Assembly (NCBI RefSeq): GCF_037076455.1
Contig: NZ_AP028679.1
Coordinates: 3,673,501-3,737,500, forward strand
Direction: 5' to 3'
Length of the DNA stretch: 64,000 nt
From: Desulfoferula mesophila
Lineage (GTDB): Bacteria; Desulfobacterota; Desulfarculia; Desulfarculales; Desulfarculaceae
The notes below the pieces were generated by a model, which searched no databases, was not told where the DNA came from, and saw only the letters and a program-made list of their open reading frames with translations. Of this stretch, positions 52,930 through 60,138 are shown piece after piece. Within the stretch, counting starts at the first letter, position 1. Each line of letters opens with the position of its first letter. The position numbers and the translations under genes are program-made.

Positions 52930-53400
52930 GTGCCCTTGGTGGTGGAGGTGCCGGGGTGGCGCCGCCTGGAGCTGGGGCACCTGGTGCTGGACCTCAACGG
53001 CACCCTGGCCCTGGACGGGGCCTTGATTTCCGGCGTGGATGCGCTGGTGCGCTCCCTTGGCGAGCGACTGGCCTGTCATCTGGTCACCGCCGACACCTTC
53101 GGCACCGCCAAGGATCTTTTCGGGCCTTCGGTCCGGGTGGCCCGCATAACTTCCGGCCGGGAAGGCGAACAAAAACGGGATATAGTTGAAGCGCTGGGGG
53201 CGCAAGGGGTGGTGGCCCTGGGCAACGGGGCCAATGACGCCCTTATGCTGGCCGCTGCCGCCCTGGGTATCGCGGTGTTGGGCCCCGAGGGGGCCGCGCC
53301 CGCGGCCCTCACCGCCGCCGACGTGGTCTGCGCCGGCCCGCTGGAGGCCCTGGGGCTCTTGACCAACCCCGACCGCCTGCGGGCTACTCTGCGCCGCTAA
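52930..53400 (+). CDS. HAD-like (soluble P-type ATPase-like) protein
   Basis: 156 aa, GTG start 3 nt after the LysR stop. HAD motif I is LVLDLNGTLALDG, in which the usual second Asp (DxD) is Asn, as in the COG4087-type soluble P-type-ATPase-like proteins. Later segments are HLVTADTFGTA (motif II region), EQKRDIVEALG (Lys motif III) and VALGNGANDALML (motif IV). Phosphatase activity may therefore be altered. Its place between the Sec-type LysR and selD suggests a role in selenium metabolism, which is inference. Confidence 0.78.
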   Translation: MPLVVEVPGWRRLELGHLVLDLNGTLALDGALISGVDALVRSLGERLACHLVTADTFGTAKDLFGPSVRVARITSGREGEQKRDIVEALGAQGVVALGNGANDALMLAAAALGIAVLGPEGAAPAALTAADVVCAGPLEALGLLTNPDRLRATLRR

Positions 53401-53442
53401 ACCGACGGCGGCGGCTGGCGCAGCCGTCATCCGGGAGAGATC

Positions 53443-54486
53443 ATGGCAGACGAAATCAAACTGGCCGAAAAAGCCCGCGCCGCCGGTTGAGCGGCCAAGA
53501 TAGGTCCGGGCGACCTGGCCAACATCCTCCAGGGCCTGCCCCTGGAGAGCCATCCCGATCTGTTGGTGGGCCTGGGCACCGCCGACGACGCCGGAGTGTT
53601 TCGTCTGACCGACGAGATCGCCCTGATCCAGACCCTGGATTTCTTCACCCCCATCGTCAACGACCCCTACCTGTTTGGCCGCATCGCCGCGGTCAACGCC
53701 CTGAGCGACGTCTACGCCATGGGCGGGCGGCCGCTGACCGCCATGAACATCTGCTGCTTTCCGGTCAAGGACCTGCCGGTGGAGACCTTCCGGGAGATAC
53801 TGCGCGGGGGCATGGACGCGGTGCACGAGGCCGGGGCGGTGTTGGCCGGGGGCCACTCGGTGGAGGACCCGGAGCTCAAATACGGACTCAGCGTGACCGG
53901 GGTGGTGCACCCCCAAAAGATCGTGACCAACTCCGGGCTCAAGGCCGGGCAGGCCTTGGTGCTCACCAAGCCCCTGGGCACCGGGGTGATCGCCACCGCC
54001 CTCAAGGCCGGGCTGGCCTCGCCCGCCGCCCTGGAGCAGGCCGTCGCGGTGATGACCGCGCTCAACGCCCCGGCCGCCGAGGTGATGGCCGCATGCGGGG
54101 TGAGCGGGGCCACGGACATCACCGGCTTCGGGCTCATGGGCCACGCCCTGGAGCTGGCCCAGGGCTCGGGGGTGGGGGTGGAGATCGAGGCGGCCCGGGT
54201 GCCCTTCATTCCCGAGGCCTATGACATGGCCTCCATGGGCCTGGTGCCCCTGGGCAGCCACGCCAACAAGAACTTCTGCGCCTCAAAGGTAATAACCAGG
54301 GGCGAGGCCCAGGAAATCACCCTGGACCTGTTGGCCGACGCCCAGACCTCCGGGGGCATGCTCATGGGCCTGGACCCGGACCAGGTGGAGCGGGCCCTGG
54401 CCCTGCTGGCCGAGCGCGGCATCGTCGGCGCGGTGGTGGGGCGGACCGTGGCCGAGAACCCAGGCACCATCACCGTGGTTTTTTAG
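53443..54486 (+). CDS. selD: Selenide, water dikinase SelD, selenocysteine-containing (TGA read as Sec)
   Basis: Makes selenophosphate from selenide and ATP for selenocysteine and selenouridine synthesis. 347 aa with one in-frame TGA at 53488-53490 (codon 16), in the active-site context AAG-U-AAKIGPGD, exactly where SelD proteins have Cys or Sec. The rest of the frame is intact and typical: GTADDAGVF, TLDFFTPIVNDPYLFGRIAA, NALSDVYAMGG, AGGHSVEDPELKYG, ITGFGLMGHALE and DAQTSGGML. The ATG at 53443 has GGGAG 7 nt upstream. Starting after the TGA would lose the catalytic loop. A SECIS-like hairpin follows the TGA. Confidence 0.93.
53488..53520 (+). promoter_or_regulatory. Sec codon and bacterial SECIS-like hairpin in selD
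   Basis: After TGA (53488-53490), GGCC (53493-53496) pairs with GGCC (53517-53520) and AGGTC (53502-53506) pairs with GACCT (53512-53516), with a 5-nt bulge AAGAT and loop CGGGC. The loop starts 16 nt after the TGA and has G at its second position, fitting the bacterial SECIS pattern. Confidence 0.78.
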
Positions 54487-54685
54487 CTTTTGTCGGCTGA
54501 GGTTGGCCAAGCTTTCGCCGCTTGCGAGGCGCCTGTAAATGGCGGTCCAAAAGCGAGACGATTTTAGTGGCGGTTGAAAACCGTGACACATTGATTCAGT
54601 TTTCTTCAGGTGTTTTGGTGCGATGGAGGCCATGGTGGCTTCCAGGCCAGGACTCTCTGGAGGAGCGGAAGGGGTGTACACGGAC

Positions 54686-56185
54686 ATGGATCAATGGGCC
54701 CGGATCAGACTTGAGTTGCGCGATGGCCAGGCGAGCAAGCGCGAGTTAATGCGTAGAGAGGGCATCCATTGGGATACCCTGCAAAAGATTCAGAATTTTC
54801 CCGAGCCTCCCGGATACCGGCTCAGCACCCCCCGAGCCAAGCCCAAGCTTGGCCCCTACCTTGAGTTGATCGCCCGGATCATAAAAGAGGACAAAAAGGT
54901 TCCCAAGAAGCAAAGGCACACGGCCACGCGCATATATCACCGCATCAAGGAGGCGGGTTATCAGGGCAAGTACACCCAGGTAAAGGAGGCGGTGCGCGCA
55001 ATCAAGCGCGTGAGCCAGGAGGTGTACATGCCCCTGGTCCATCGTCCCGGCGAGGCGCAGGTGGACTTTGGCTATGCCCTGGCCAAGGTTTCCGGGGAGC
55101 TTCGCAAGATAGCGCTTTTTATCATGGCCTTGCCGTACTCCGATGCCTTTTTCGTGGCGGCCTTCGACAAGGAGTGCAGCGAGAGCTACTGGGAAGGGCA
55201 TGCCAGGGCGTTCGAGTTTTTCGGTGGGGTGCCCCACCGGATCAGTTACGACAATAGCAAGGTCCTGGTTTCCAAGATCATAGGGCCTCATGAGCGCAAG
55301 CTGACCGATGGTTTTCTCAAGCTGCAGAGCCATTACCTTTTTCGGGAGCATTTTTGTCGGGTGCGGCGTCCAAACGAGAAGGGCGTGGTGGAAGGGGTGG
55401 TCAAGTACGCCCGGCAGAATTTTTTGGTGCCAGTGCCCCAGGTGAAGGACCTGGCCGAGCTCAATGCCATGCTTTTAAGGCAGTGCCGCGACGACATGAA
55501 GCGCCGTTTGCGTGGCAAGGGCGGTAGCAAGGCCGAGGTTTTGCAGGAAGACCAGACAGCCTTTGTCCCCCTGCCTCCCTCCCGCTTCGATGCCTGCCGC
55601 AAACAGCCTACCCGGGCCAATTCATTGTCCCTGGTCCGCTTCGACGACAATGACTACTCGGTGCCGGTGGCTTGTGCCCACCATGAAATTGTGGCCAAGG
55701 GCTATGTGGATCGGGTGGTGCTCTGCCACCATGACGTGGTGGTGGCCCGCCACTCCCGATCCTGGGGCAAGGAAGGGGTGTTTTTCGACTACCGGCATTA
55801 TCTGCCCTTGCTGGAGCGCAAGCCTGGCTCCCTGGACCACGCCCGCCCCCTGGCTGACCTAGATCTGTCTGAGTGCTTTGAGGTCTTGAGGCGGCGGCTG
55901 GTGGCCGGGGAAGACATGCCTGGCCAGGGCACCCGTAAATACATAAAGGTCCTACGTTTGCTGGAGGACCACTCCATGGCCAGACTGAAGCGGGCGGTGG
56001 AGCAGGCATTGTACGCGGGAGCCTATGCCCCGGAGGCCATTGTCCACCTGCTGGAGCCGCCATCATCAGGGCCCGCGGCCACCTTCCTGCTGGACGGTCG
56101 TGAGCACCTGGGCCGAGTGAGCGTGGCCGGGCCCGATATCACAGTCTATGACTCCCTCCTCGCGCAGGGAGGGGCGCTGTCATGA
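54686..56185 (+). CDS. istA: IS21 family transposase IstA
   Basis: About 499 aa from the ATG at 54686, which gives the normal IstA N-terminus (DQWARIRLELRDGQASK). A longer ATG at 54623 and a GTG at 54674 are in frame. An N-terminal HTH region (REGIHWDTLQKIQN) precedes a DDE integrase core with Asp in QVDFGYALAKVSG, Asp in RISYDNSKVL and Glu in NEKGVVEGVVKYAR. A basic C-terminal domain follows (YSVPVACAHHEIVAKG). It overlaps istB by 4 nt. Confidence 0.95.
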   Translation: MDQWARIRLELRDGQASKRELMRREGIHWDTLQKIQNFPEPPGYRLSTPRAKPKLGPYLELIARIIKEDKKVPKKQRHTATRIYHRIKEAGYQGKYTQVKEAVRAIKRVSQEVYMPLVHRPGEAQVDFGYALAKVSGELRKIALFIMALPYSDAFFVAAFDKECSESYWEGHARAFEFFGGVPHRISYDNSKVLVSKIIGPHERKLTDGFLKLQSHYLFREHFCRVRRPNEKGVVEGVVKYARQNFLVPVPQVKDLAELNAMLLRQCRDDMKRRLRGKGGSKAEVLQEDQTAFVPLPPSRFDACRKQPTRANSLSLVRFDDNDYSVPVACAHHEIVAKGYVDRVVLCHHDVVVARHSRSWGKEGVFFDYRHYLPLLERKPGSLDHARPLADLDLSECFEVLRRRLVAGEDMPGQGTRKYIKVLRLLEDHSMARLKRAVEQALYAGAYAPEAIVHLLEPPSSGPAATFLLDGREHLGRVSVAGPDITVYDSLLAQGGALS

Positions 56186-56958
56186 AGGACCAGGACAAAC
56201 CCACCGTGCTCTTGGAGTACCACCTCAAAAAGCTGAAGCTGCCCACCATTCTCCGGGAATACGCGGCCATGGCCAAGGTCTGCAGCCAAGACCGCTCCGA
56301 TTACATGACCTACCTGCTGCGCCTGACCGAGCGGGAGCTTCTGGACCGCGAGAAGCGGGCAGCCGAAAGGCGCATCAAGCAAGCCGCCTTTCCGGTGATC
56401 AAGACCATGGACACCTTTGATTTCAAGGCACAGCCCTCCATCAATCAGCAGTTGGTCAGGGAGCTGATGAGGGGCGAGTACATCGCCAAAAAGGAAAACG
56501 TGCTCCTGATCGGAAACTCCGGCACCGGCAAGACCCACCTGGCCAGCGCCATGGCCTTTGCGGCCTGCGCCCAGGGAAGCAAGGTGAAATTCTACAGCGC
56601 CACCGCCCTGGTCACAGAGCTCATGGAATGCCGCGAGGAAAGACGTCTGCAACGCCTGCAGAAACAGCTCCAGCGCCTACACCTGCTGGTCATCGATGAA
56701 CTGGGCTATGTGCCCTTCTCCAAGATAGGCGCTCAAATGCTATTCGAGGTGGTGGGTAGGGCATATGAACAACAAAGCCTCATGATCACCACCAATCTCC
56801 CTTTCCAGCAATGGACGGAGGTCTTCGGCTCCGAAAGACTCACCGGTGCACTGCTGGACAGACTGACCCATAGGTGCCACATCATCGAGGCCAATGGAGA
56901 AAGCTACCGGCTCCGCCAAGCCAAAAGACGATCCCAGGCAAAGCCCAAAACCAACTAA
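56182..56958 (+). CDS. istB: IS21 family helper ATPase IstB
   Basis: 258-aa AAA+ ATPase, DnaA/DnaC-like, that assists IstA in target choice. Walker A LIGNSGTGKTHLASAM near residue 112, Walker B LLVIDELGYVPF near 172, sensor-like MITTNLPFQQW, and arginine-rich GALLDRLTHRCHII. The N-terminal helical part (LLEYHLKKLKLPTILREY) is typical of IstB. The ATG overlaps the istA stop, so translation is coupled. Confidence 0.96.
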   Translation: MKDQDKPTVLLEYHLKKLKLPTILREYAAMAKVCSQDRSDYMTYLLRLTERELLDREKRAAERRIKQAAFPVIKTMDTFDFKAQPSINQQLVRELMRGEYIAKKENVLLIGNSGTGKTHLASAMAFAACAQGSKVKFYSATALVTELMECREERRLQRLQKQLQRLHLLVIDELGYVPFSKIGAQMLFEVVGRAYEQQSLMITTNLPFQQWTEVFGSERLTGALLDRLTHRCHIIEANGESYRLRQAKRRSQAKPKTN

Positions 56959-57084
56959 GGCAAGATCATGATTGACAGCATGAACAACAGGACTATATCT
57001 CTAAAACAAGTGTCACGGTTTTAGACCGCCAACTGTCCCGCACTTACTCCGCCATTCACAGCGCCGCGAAAAAAGGCCTGGAAA

Positions 57085-57290
57085 GTATGAAGGCGATCTG
57101 AAGCGGGCCCATCCTCGTGCGCCGCTGCGATGGGGCCGGGAGCCTCGGTCATGCGCCGCGTCGGGGCCGCCGATCTTGTAGCGGCCCAGCCACTCTAGGC
57201 GGTGCTCCGACTTACCCCCAGGGCCTCGGCCACCTCCCGGACGCTTTTACCTTGCTTTAAACTCCTGGCCCAATCATGGCTCGCCCCGGA
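57085..57290 (-). pseudogene. Decayed IS481/Tn-type transposase N-terminal fragment
   Basis: On the minus strand the stretch reads SLKQGKSVREVAEALGVSRST, a helix-turn-helix, then after a frame change EHRLEWLGRYKIGGPDAAHD and RGSRPHRS, the pattern of the N-terminal part of IS481-type transposases (HTH, WxxRYxxxG, DRSSRPHRS). A stop codon and at least one frameshift break it, and the catalytic domain is absent. It lies just beyond the IS21 right end and could be an older insertion target. Confidence 0.55.
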
Positions 57291-57326
57291 GAACGACCCC
57301 TTGGGCAGCTAGGCCAGGAATCCCGG

Positions 57327-57854
57327 CTACCAGTCCAGGCTGAACTCCCCCAGATATTTCTCCAGGGCCTGGCGCGCTTCGGGCTCCAGCTCGGGGCAAT
57401 CGCTTGCCCCCACCGCCCCCTGCACGGCCAGGGTGGCGAATACCAGGCAGGTGGGGCGGCCGCAACGGCCGCAGCCCGCCTTGTTGGGCAGCAGCTTGAG
57501 CACCGCCAAAGGCTGGGGCGCGGGGGCGCAGCGGGTGGAGGGCTCGATGTTGGCGCGGTCATCCCAGGCGTGGTTGATCTCGCGTTGCAGCCAGTCCAGG
57601 ATCTTGTCGGCCTGGGCCTCGTCGCTCAGCGAATTGATGGCGATGCGGTCGTGGTGCACCGTGATGAGCCGGCCGTGCACTTTGAAGGTGACCGCCGGGG
57701 GATCGGTCTGATAGGAATGGCCACCCAGGTGGGCGTTGAGATAAGGCAGGGCCTGGCCCACGTCCTGGTCCAAATGGGCCACGCAGTGCAGCGACTCGAA
57801 GCCGGGGTTGCACTCCGGGCGAAAGATGCGCTTTTGCCAGCTTTTGAGTAACAC
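57327..57854 (-). CDS. Fe-S domain protein (4Fe-4S, CxxC type)
   Basis: 175 aa from a GTG at 57854 (GGAGG 5 nt upstream). The N-terminal two thirds have AHLDQDVGQALPYLNAHLGG and VTFKVHGRLITVHHDRIAI, as in uncharacterised redox proteins of Desulfobacterota. The C-terminal part is a putative [4Fe-4S] domain: LLPNKAGCGRCGRPTCLVFA and a later DCPEL cysteine, the four-cysteine pattern of the PF04060-type cluster. Electron transfer is the likely role; partner unknown. Confidence 0.75.
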   Translation of the reverse strand: MLLKSWQKRIFRPECNPGFESLHCVAHLDQDVGQALPYLNAHLGGHSYQTDPPAVTFKVHGRLITVHHDRIAINSLSDEAQADKILDWLQREINHAWDDRANIEPSTRCAPAPQPLAVLKLLPNKAGCGRCGRPTCLVFATLAVQGAVGASDCPELEPEARQALEKYLGEFSLDW

Positions 57855-57888
57855 TACCGCCTCCGGCCCGGGCTTCGGCCGGGCTGGG

Positions 57889-58338
57889 CTATTCCCGGGC
57901 CCTGGTGCGCACCACCAGGCAGGCGCAAGGGGCCCGGCGGCTCACCCGCTCGGCGGTGGAGCCCAACAGCACCAGCCCCACCCCGCTGAGGCCCTCGGCT
58001 CCCAGCACCACCAAATCGGCCCGGGACTCCTTAAGCTCGTCCAGTATCTCTATGCTGGGCATGCCCCGCCTAAGGCGCACCTGGGCCGGGTAGCCGCCGG
58101 TCTGCTCCAGGTAACGCTCGCGCATTTCCTGGCCCAGGCGCTGTTTGAGCTCGTCCTTGCTCAGGCGGCGGGCGGAGCGGGGGCTTTCGCCGGGCACCGC
58201 CGGAGCCCCGGAGTGCACCACGTGCAGCAGGCTAAGTTGGGCCTGGTTGTCCCTGGCCAGCCCCAAGGCGGTGTCAAAGGCCTCCGTGGAGTGCTCGCTG
58301 AAGTCCAGGCAGCAGACGATGTGGCGGTACAGGCTCAA
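57889..58338 (-). CDS. Universal stress protein (UspA family)
   Basis: 149 aa with the UspA fold: HIVCCLDFSEHSTEAFDTAL at the N-terminus, LSLLHVVHSG, and the nucleotide-binding pattern LVVLGAEGLSGVGLVLLGSTAERV (in parts; G-x2-G-x9-G-S/T type) near the C-terminus. It most likely binds ATP. The start is a TTG at 58338 immediately after the TetR stop, so the two are co-transcribed and the pair may form a small stress unit. Confidence 0.85.
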   Translation of the reverse strand: MSLYRHIVCCLDFSEHSTEAFDTALGLARDNQAQLSLLHVVHSGAPAVPGESPRSARRLSKDELKQRLGQEMRERYLEQTGGYPAQVRLRRGMPSIEILDELKESRADLVVLGAEGLSGVGLVLLGSTAERVSRRAPCACLVVRTRARE

Positions 58339-58947
58339 TTAAGGCCTGACCATGGCCGCGAACAGGTCCTGCTGGCGGGCCAGGAAGGTGTCAAAGGCCA
58401 GCTCCCGCTTCTTGAAGTGCCAGCGCTTGAGGGCCCAGCTATGCCCGGCCATGACCATGTCATAGGCGGCCAGGTCGGTGTCCAGCACCCGGAACTCGCC
58501 GGAGGCCACGCCGTCGTCCAAAATGGCCTTGAACACCTCCACCACGTCGCGCTCCAGTTGCATGATGCGCTTGCGGCCGGTCTTGTCCAGGGTGAGCGAG
58601 TCGCGGTAGACCAGGGTCACCTTGGCCGCGTCGGTCTCCACCACCCGGTAGAACTGGGAAATCGCCTCCAGCAGGCGGTCCAAGGCCGGCGCCCCTTCCA
58701 CCACGCTGGTCATCACTCCCTTGCTGAATTTGGCCTGCAGGCGCTCCATGATCAGCAGCATGATGTCCGAAGGCTTCTTGACGAACTGATAGGCCACCGG
58801 CACGCTGAGGCCCGAGGCCTCGGCGATCTCCTCCACCGTGGCCGAGCGCCCCTTCTTTTCATAGAGCCGGGCCGCCGCCTCGGCCACGCGGTCGCGCATC
58901 TGCTCCAAATCCTGATCGCCGCCCTTGGTCACAGGCTTTTCTTCCAT
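58339..58947 (-). CDS. TetR family transcriptional regulator
   Basis: 202 aa. N-terminal TetR HTH: AAARLYEKKGRSATVEEIAEA then SGLSVPVAYQFVKKPSDI, followed by a helical ligand-binding domain (LLEAISQFYRVVETDAAKVTL). The YRDSLTLDKTGRKRIMQLER segment looks like the fatty-acid/acyl-CoA-responsive FadR-type TetR group, a weak inference. GAGGAGG precedes the ATG. It is followed by the universal stress protein and Fe-S protein genes. Confidence 0.88.
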   Translation of the reverse strand: MEEKPVTKGGDQDLEQMRDRVAEAAARLYEKKGRSATVEEIAEASGLSVPVAYQFVKKPSDIMLLIMERLQAKFSKGVMTSVVEGAPALDRLLEAISQFYRVVETDAAKVTLVYRDSLTLDKTGRKRIMQLERDVVEVFKAILDDGVASGEFRVLDTDLAAYDMVMAGHSWALKRWHFKKRELAFDTFLARQQDLFAAMVRP

Positions 58948-59022
58948 TATCTACGCCTCCTCTAGGGACAAGGGACCTTCTGACCCCAATTATAATCCTT
59001 AACCACCGGCGCGCGGGAGGTT

Positions 59023-59256
59023 TTAGGCCTCGGCCAGCAGGTGTTTCAAGCGCTCCGGCCCCAAACCGCTCTCCCTGGCGATGGCCGACAGGGTGCCCTT
59101 GGCCATCTCGCGGTGCTCGGGCACCGTAAGCCGGCGGTGGGGAGCCAGGACGCGCCTTAACACCACGTGGCTGCCCTTTTGGTGGCTGGGCTCAAAGCCC
59201 GCCCGGACCAGGGCCCTGATGAGCTCCTTGCCCGAAACACTGGGCCAGCCGCTCAT
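59023..59256 (-). CDS. hicA: HicA family mRNA interferase toxin
   Basis: 77 aa with the dsRBD-like HicA fold: SVSGKELIRALVRAGFEPSHQ and the catalytic histidine in KGSHVVLRR, followed by LTVPEHREMAKGTLSAIAR. In the family it cleaves mRNA when free of HicB. The ATG overlaps the hicB stop by 4 nt. The gene order is hicB-hicA, the reverse of the most common order. Confidence 0.88.
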   Translation of the reverse strand: MSGWPSVSGKELIRALVRAGFEPSHQKGSHVVLRRVLAPHRRLTVPEHREMAKGTLSAIARESGLGPERLKHLLAEA

Positions 59257-59459
59257 TGAGCGCCCTCCCCGCCCAGGCAATCGGCCAGGCTTTCGCCGTG
59301 CTTGGCCAGGCACTCCCCAAAGGCGGCCATGGCCTCGGCCAGGTTGGCCCGGGCCGCCGCCTCGCTGGCTCCCTGGCTGATGCAGCCGGGCAGGCCGGGG
59401 CAGCAGGCCACCCACATCCCGTCTTCGTCCTGTTCCAACACCAAGGGCAAGTCGTGCAT
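59253..59459 (-). CDS. hicB: HicB family antitoxin
   Basis: 68 aa with the HicB partial RNase H fold: LVLEQDEDGMWVACCPGLPGC, then SEAAARANLAEAMAAFGECL. There is no C-terminal DNA-binding domain in so short a form, so repression by this protein alone is doubtful. GAGG is 6 nt before the ATG at 59459. It precedes hicA with a 4-nt overlap. Confidence 0.84.
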   Translation of the reverse strand: MHDLPLVLEQDEDGMWVACCPGLPGCISQGASEAAARANLAEAMAAFGECLAKHGESLADCLGGEGAQ

Positions 59460-59467
59460 CGCGCACC

Positions 59468-59803
59468 TCAGGGCGACAAAAAGACCTGGTCCCCGAAACT
59501 TTCCTTCAGCTCCCGCCCCAGGCTTTCGGCCTGCTCCGGGCCTTCGAACTCCACCATCAGCTCGCCCCCCTCGCCCACCACCAGACGGCCGAAGCGCTCC
59601 ACCACCGGTTGCACCTCGCTGGGCTCCACGGTCCACCAGCCCCGGGTGCGCCGCAACAGCTCGGGGCCCTTGAGGCGGCGCGGGGTCACCAGGTCGATGT
59701 CGCGAAACCAGGCCTCCCAGCCGATCTGGGCCGGGGCCTTGAGCACCGGGCTCACCGGGTCGTGGTAGATGCGGCAGCGTCCGAACAGGCGATAGCGTAT
59801 CAT
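59468..59803 (-). CDS. Uncharacterised protein upstream of hicBA
   Basis: 111 aa, soluble, mixed alpha/beta. RYRLFGRCRIYHDPVSPVLKA and later WWTVEPSEVQPVVERFGRLVV give strands that may form a ferredoxin-like or Lrp-type fold, but no family is recognised. It overlaps the upstream gene by 4 nt and ends 8 nt before hicB, so it is in the same transcript. Confidence 0.6.
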   Translation of the reverse strand: MIRYRLFGRCRIYHDPVSPVLKAPAQIGWEAWFRDIDLVTPRRLKGPELLRRTRGWWTVEPSEVQPVVERFGRLVVGEGGELMVEFEGPEQAESLGRELKESFGDQVFLSP

Positions 59804-60138
59804 GGGGCCGCCTCCGTGAGCACCCGCGCCAGGGCCGGGTCAACGGGCAGGGCTCCGGTGGGCACCGCGCGGCCCGCCTCGGTCAAGACCCGCCCCAGGG
59901 CCAGCAGATAGAGCCGGGCGGCCTGCTCCGGCCCGCTCACCAGGCCCTGGGAGGCGGCACGGGGCCAAGCCGCCTCGAAGAGCCGCCGGGCCCGCTCCCG
60001 CCAGGGGCGCAACTCGGGCTCCCAGAGAGAGATGCCCAGGCGGGCCAGCAGGTCGGCCTGGGCCGCCTCCAGGGCCGCGAATACCCCGCGCATGGCCCGC
60101 ACCCCGGGGTCGTGGCCAAAGGTGTCCGGTTGGTTCAT
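59800..60138 (-). CDS. Uncharacterised helical protein
   Basis: 112 aa, almost wholly helical and rich in Ala, Leu and Arg (FAALEAAQADLLARLGISLW; AARLYLLALGRVLTEAGRAV). No signal peptide, membrane segment or motif is seen. The ATG at 60138 overlaps the glycosyltransferase stop by 4 nt, and its own stop overlaps the next gene. Function unknown. Confidence 0.58.
   Translation of the reverse strand: MNQPDTFGHDPGVRAMRGVFAALEAAQADLLARLGISLWEPELRPWRERARRLFEAAWPRAASQGLVSGPEQAARLYLLALGRVLTEAGRAVPTGALPVDPALARVLTEAAP

Larger units (their letters stand above)
54534..57060 (+). mobile_element. Complete IS21-family insertion sequence
   Basis: Ends are TGTAAATGGCGG (54534-54545) and CCGCCATTCACA (57049-57060), inverted repeats matching at 11 of 12, with the TG...CA ends of IS21. 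A 5-bp duplication GCGCC flanks it (54529-54533 and 57061-57065). Inside each end is a second repeat containing AAAACCGTGACAC or its complement (54568-54589 and 57010-57031, 20 of 22 matching), the tandem terminal-repeat design of IS21. It carries intact istA and istB and sits 48 nt after selD, so it probably does not break a gene. Confidence 0.95.

Noticed and set aside
53443-53490. selD as a pseudogene or a gene starting downstream of the TGA
   Set aside because: The stop falls exactly on the catalytic Cys/Sec codon, the flanking residues are conserved, the ribosome site is upstream of it and a SECIS-like hairpin follows.
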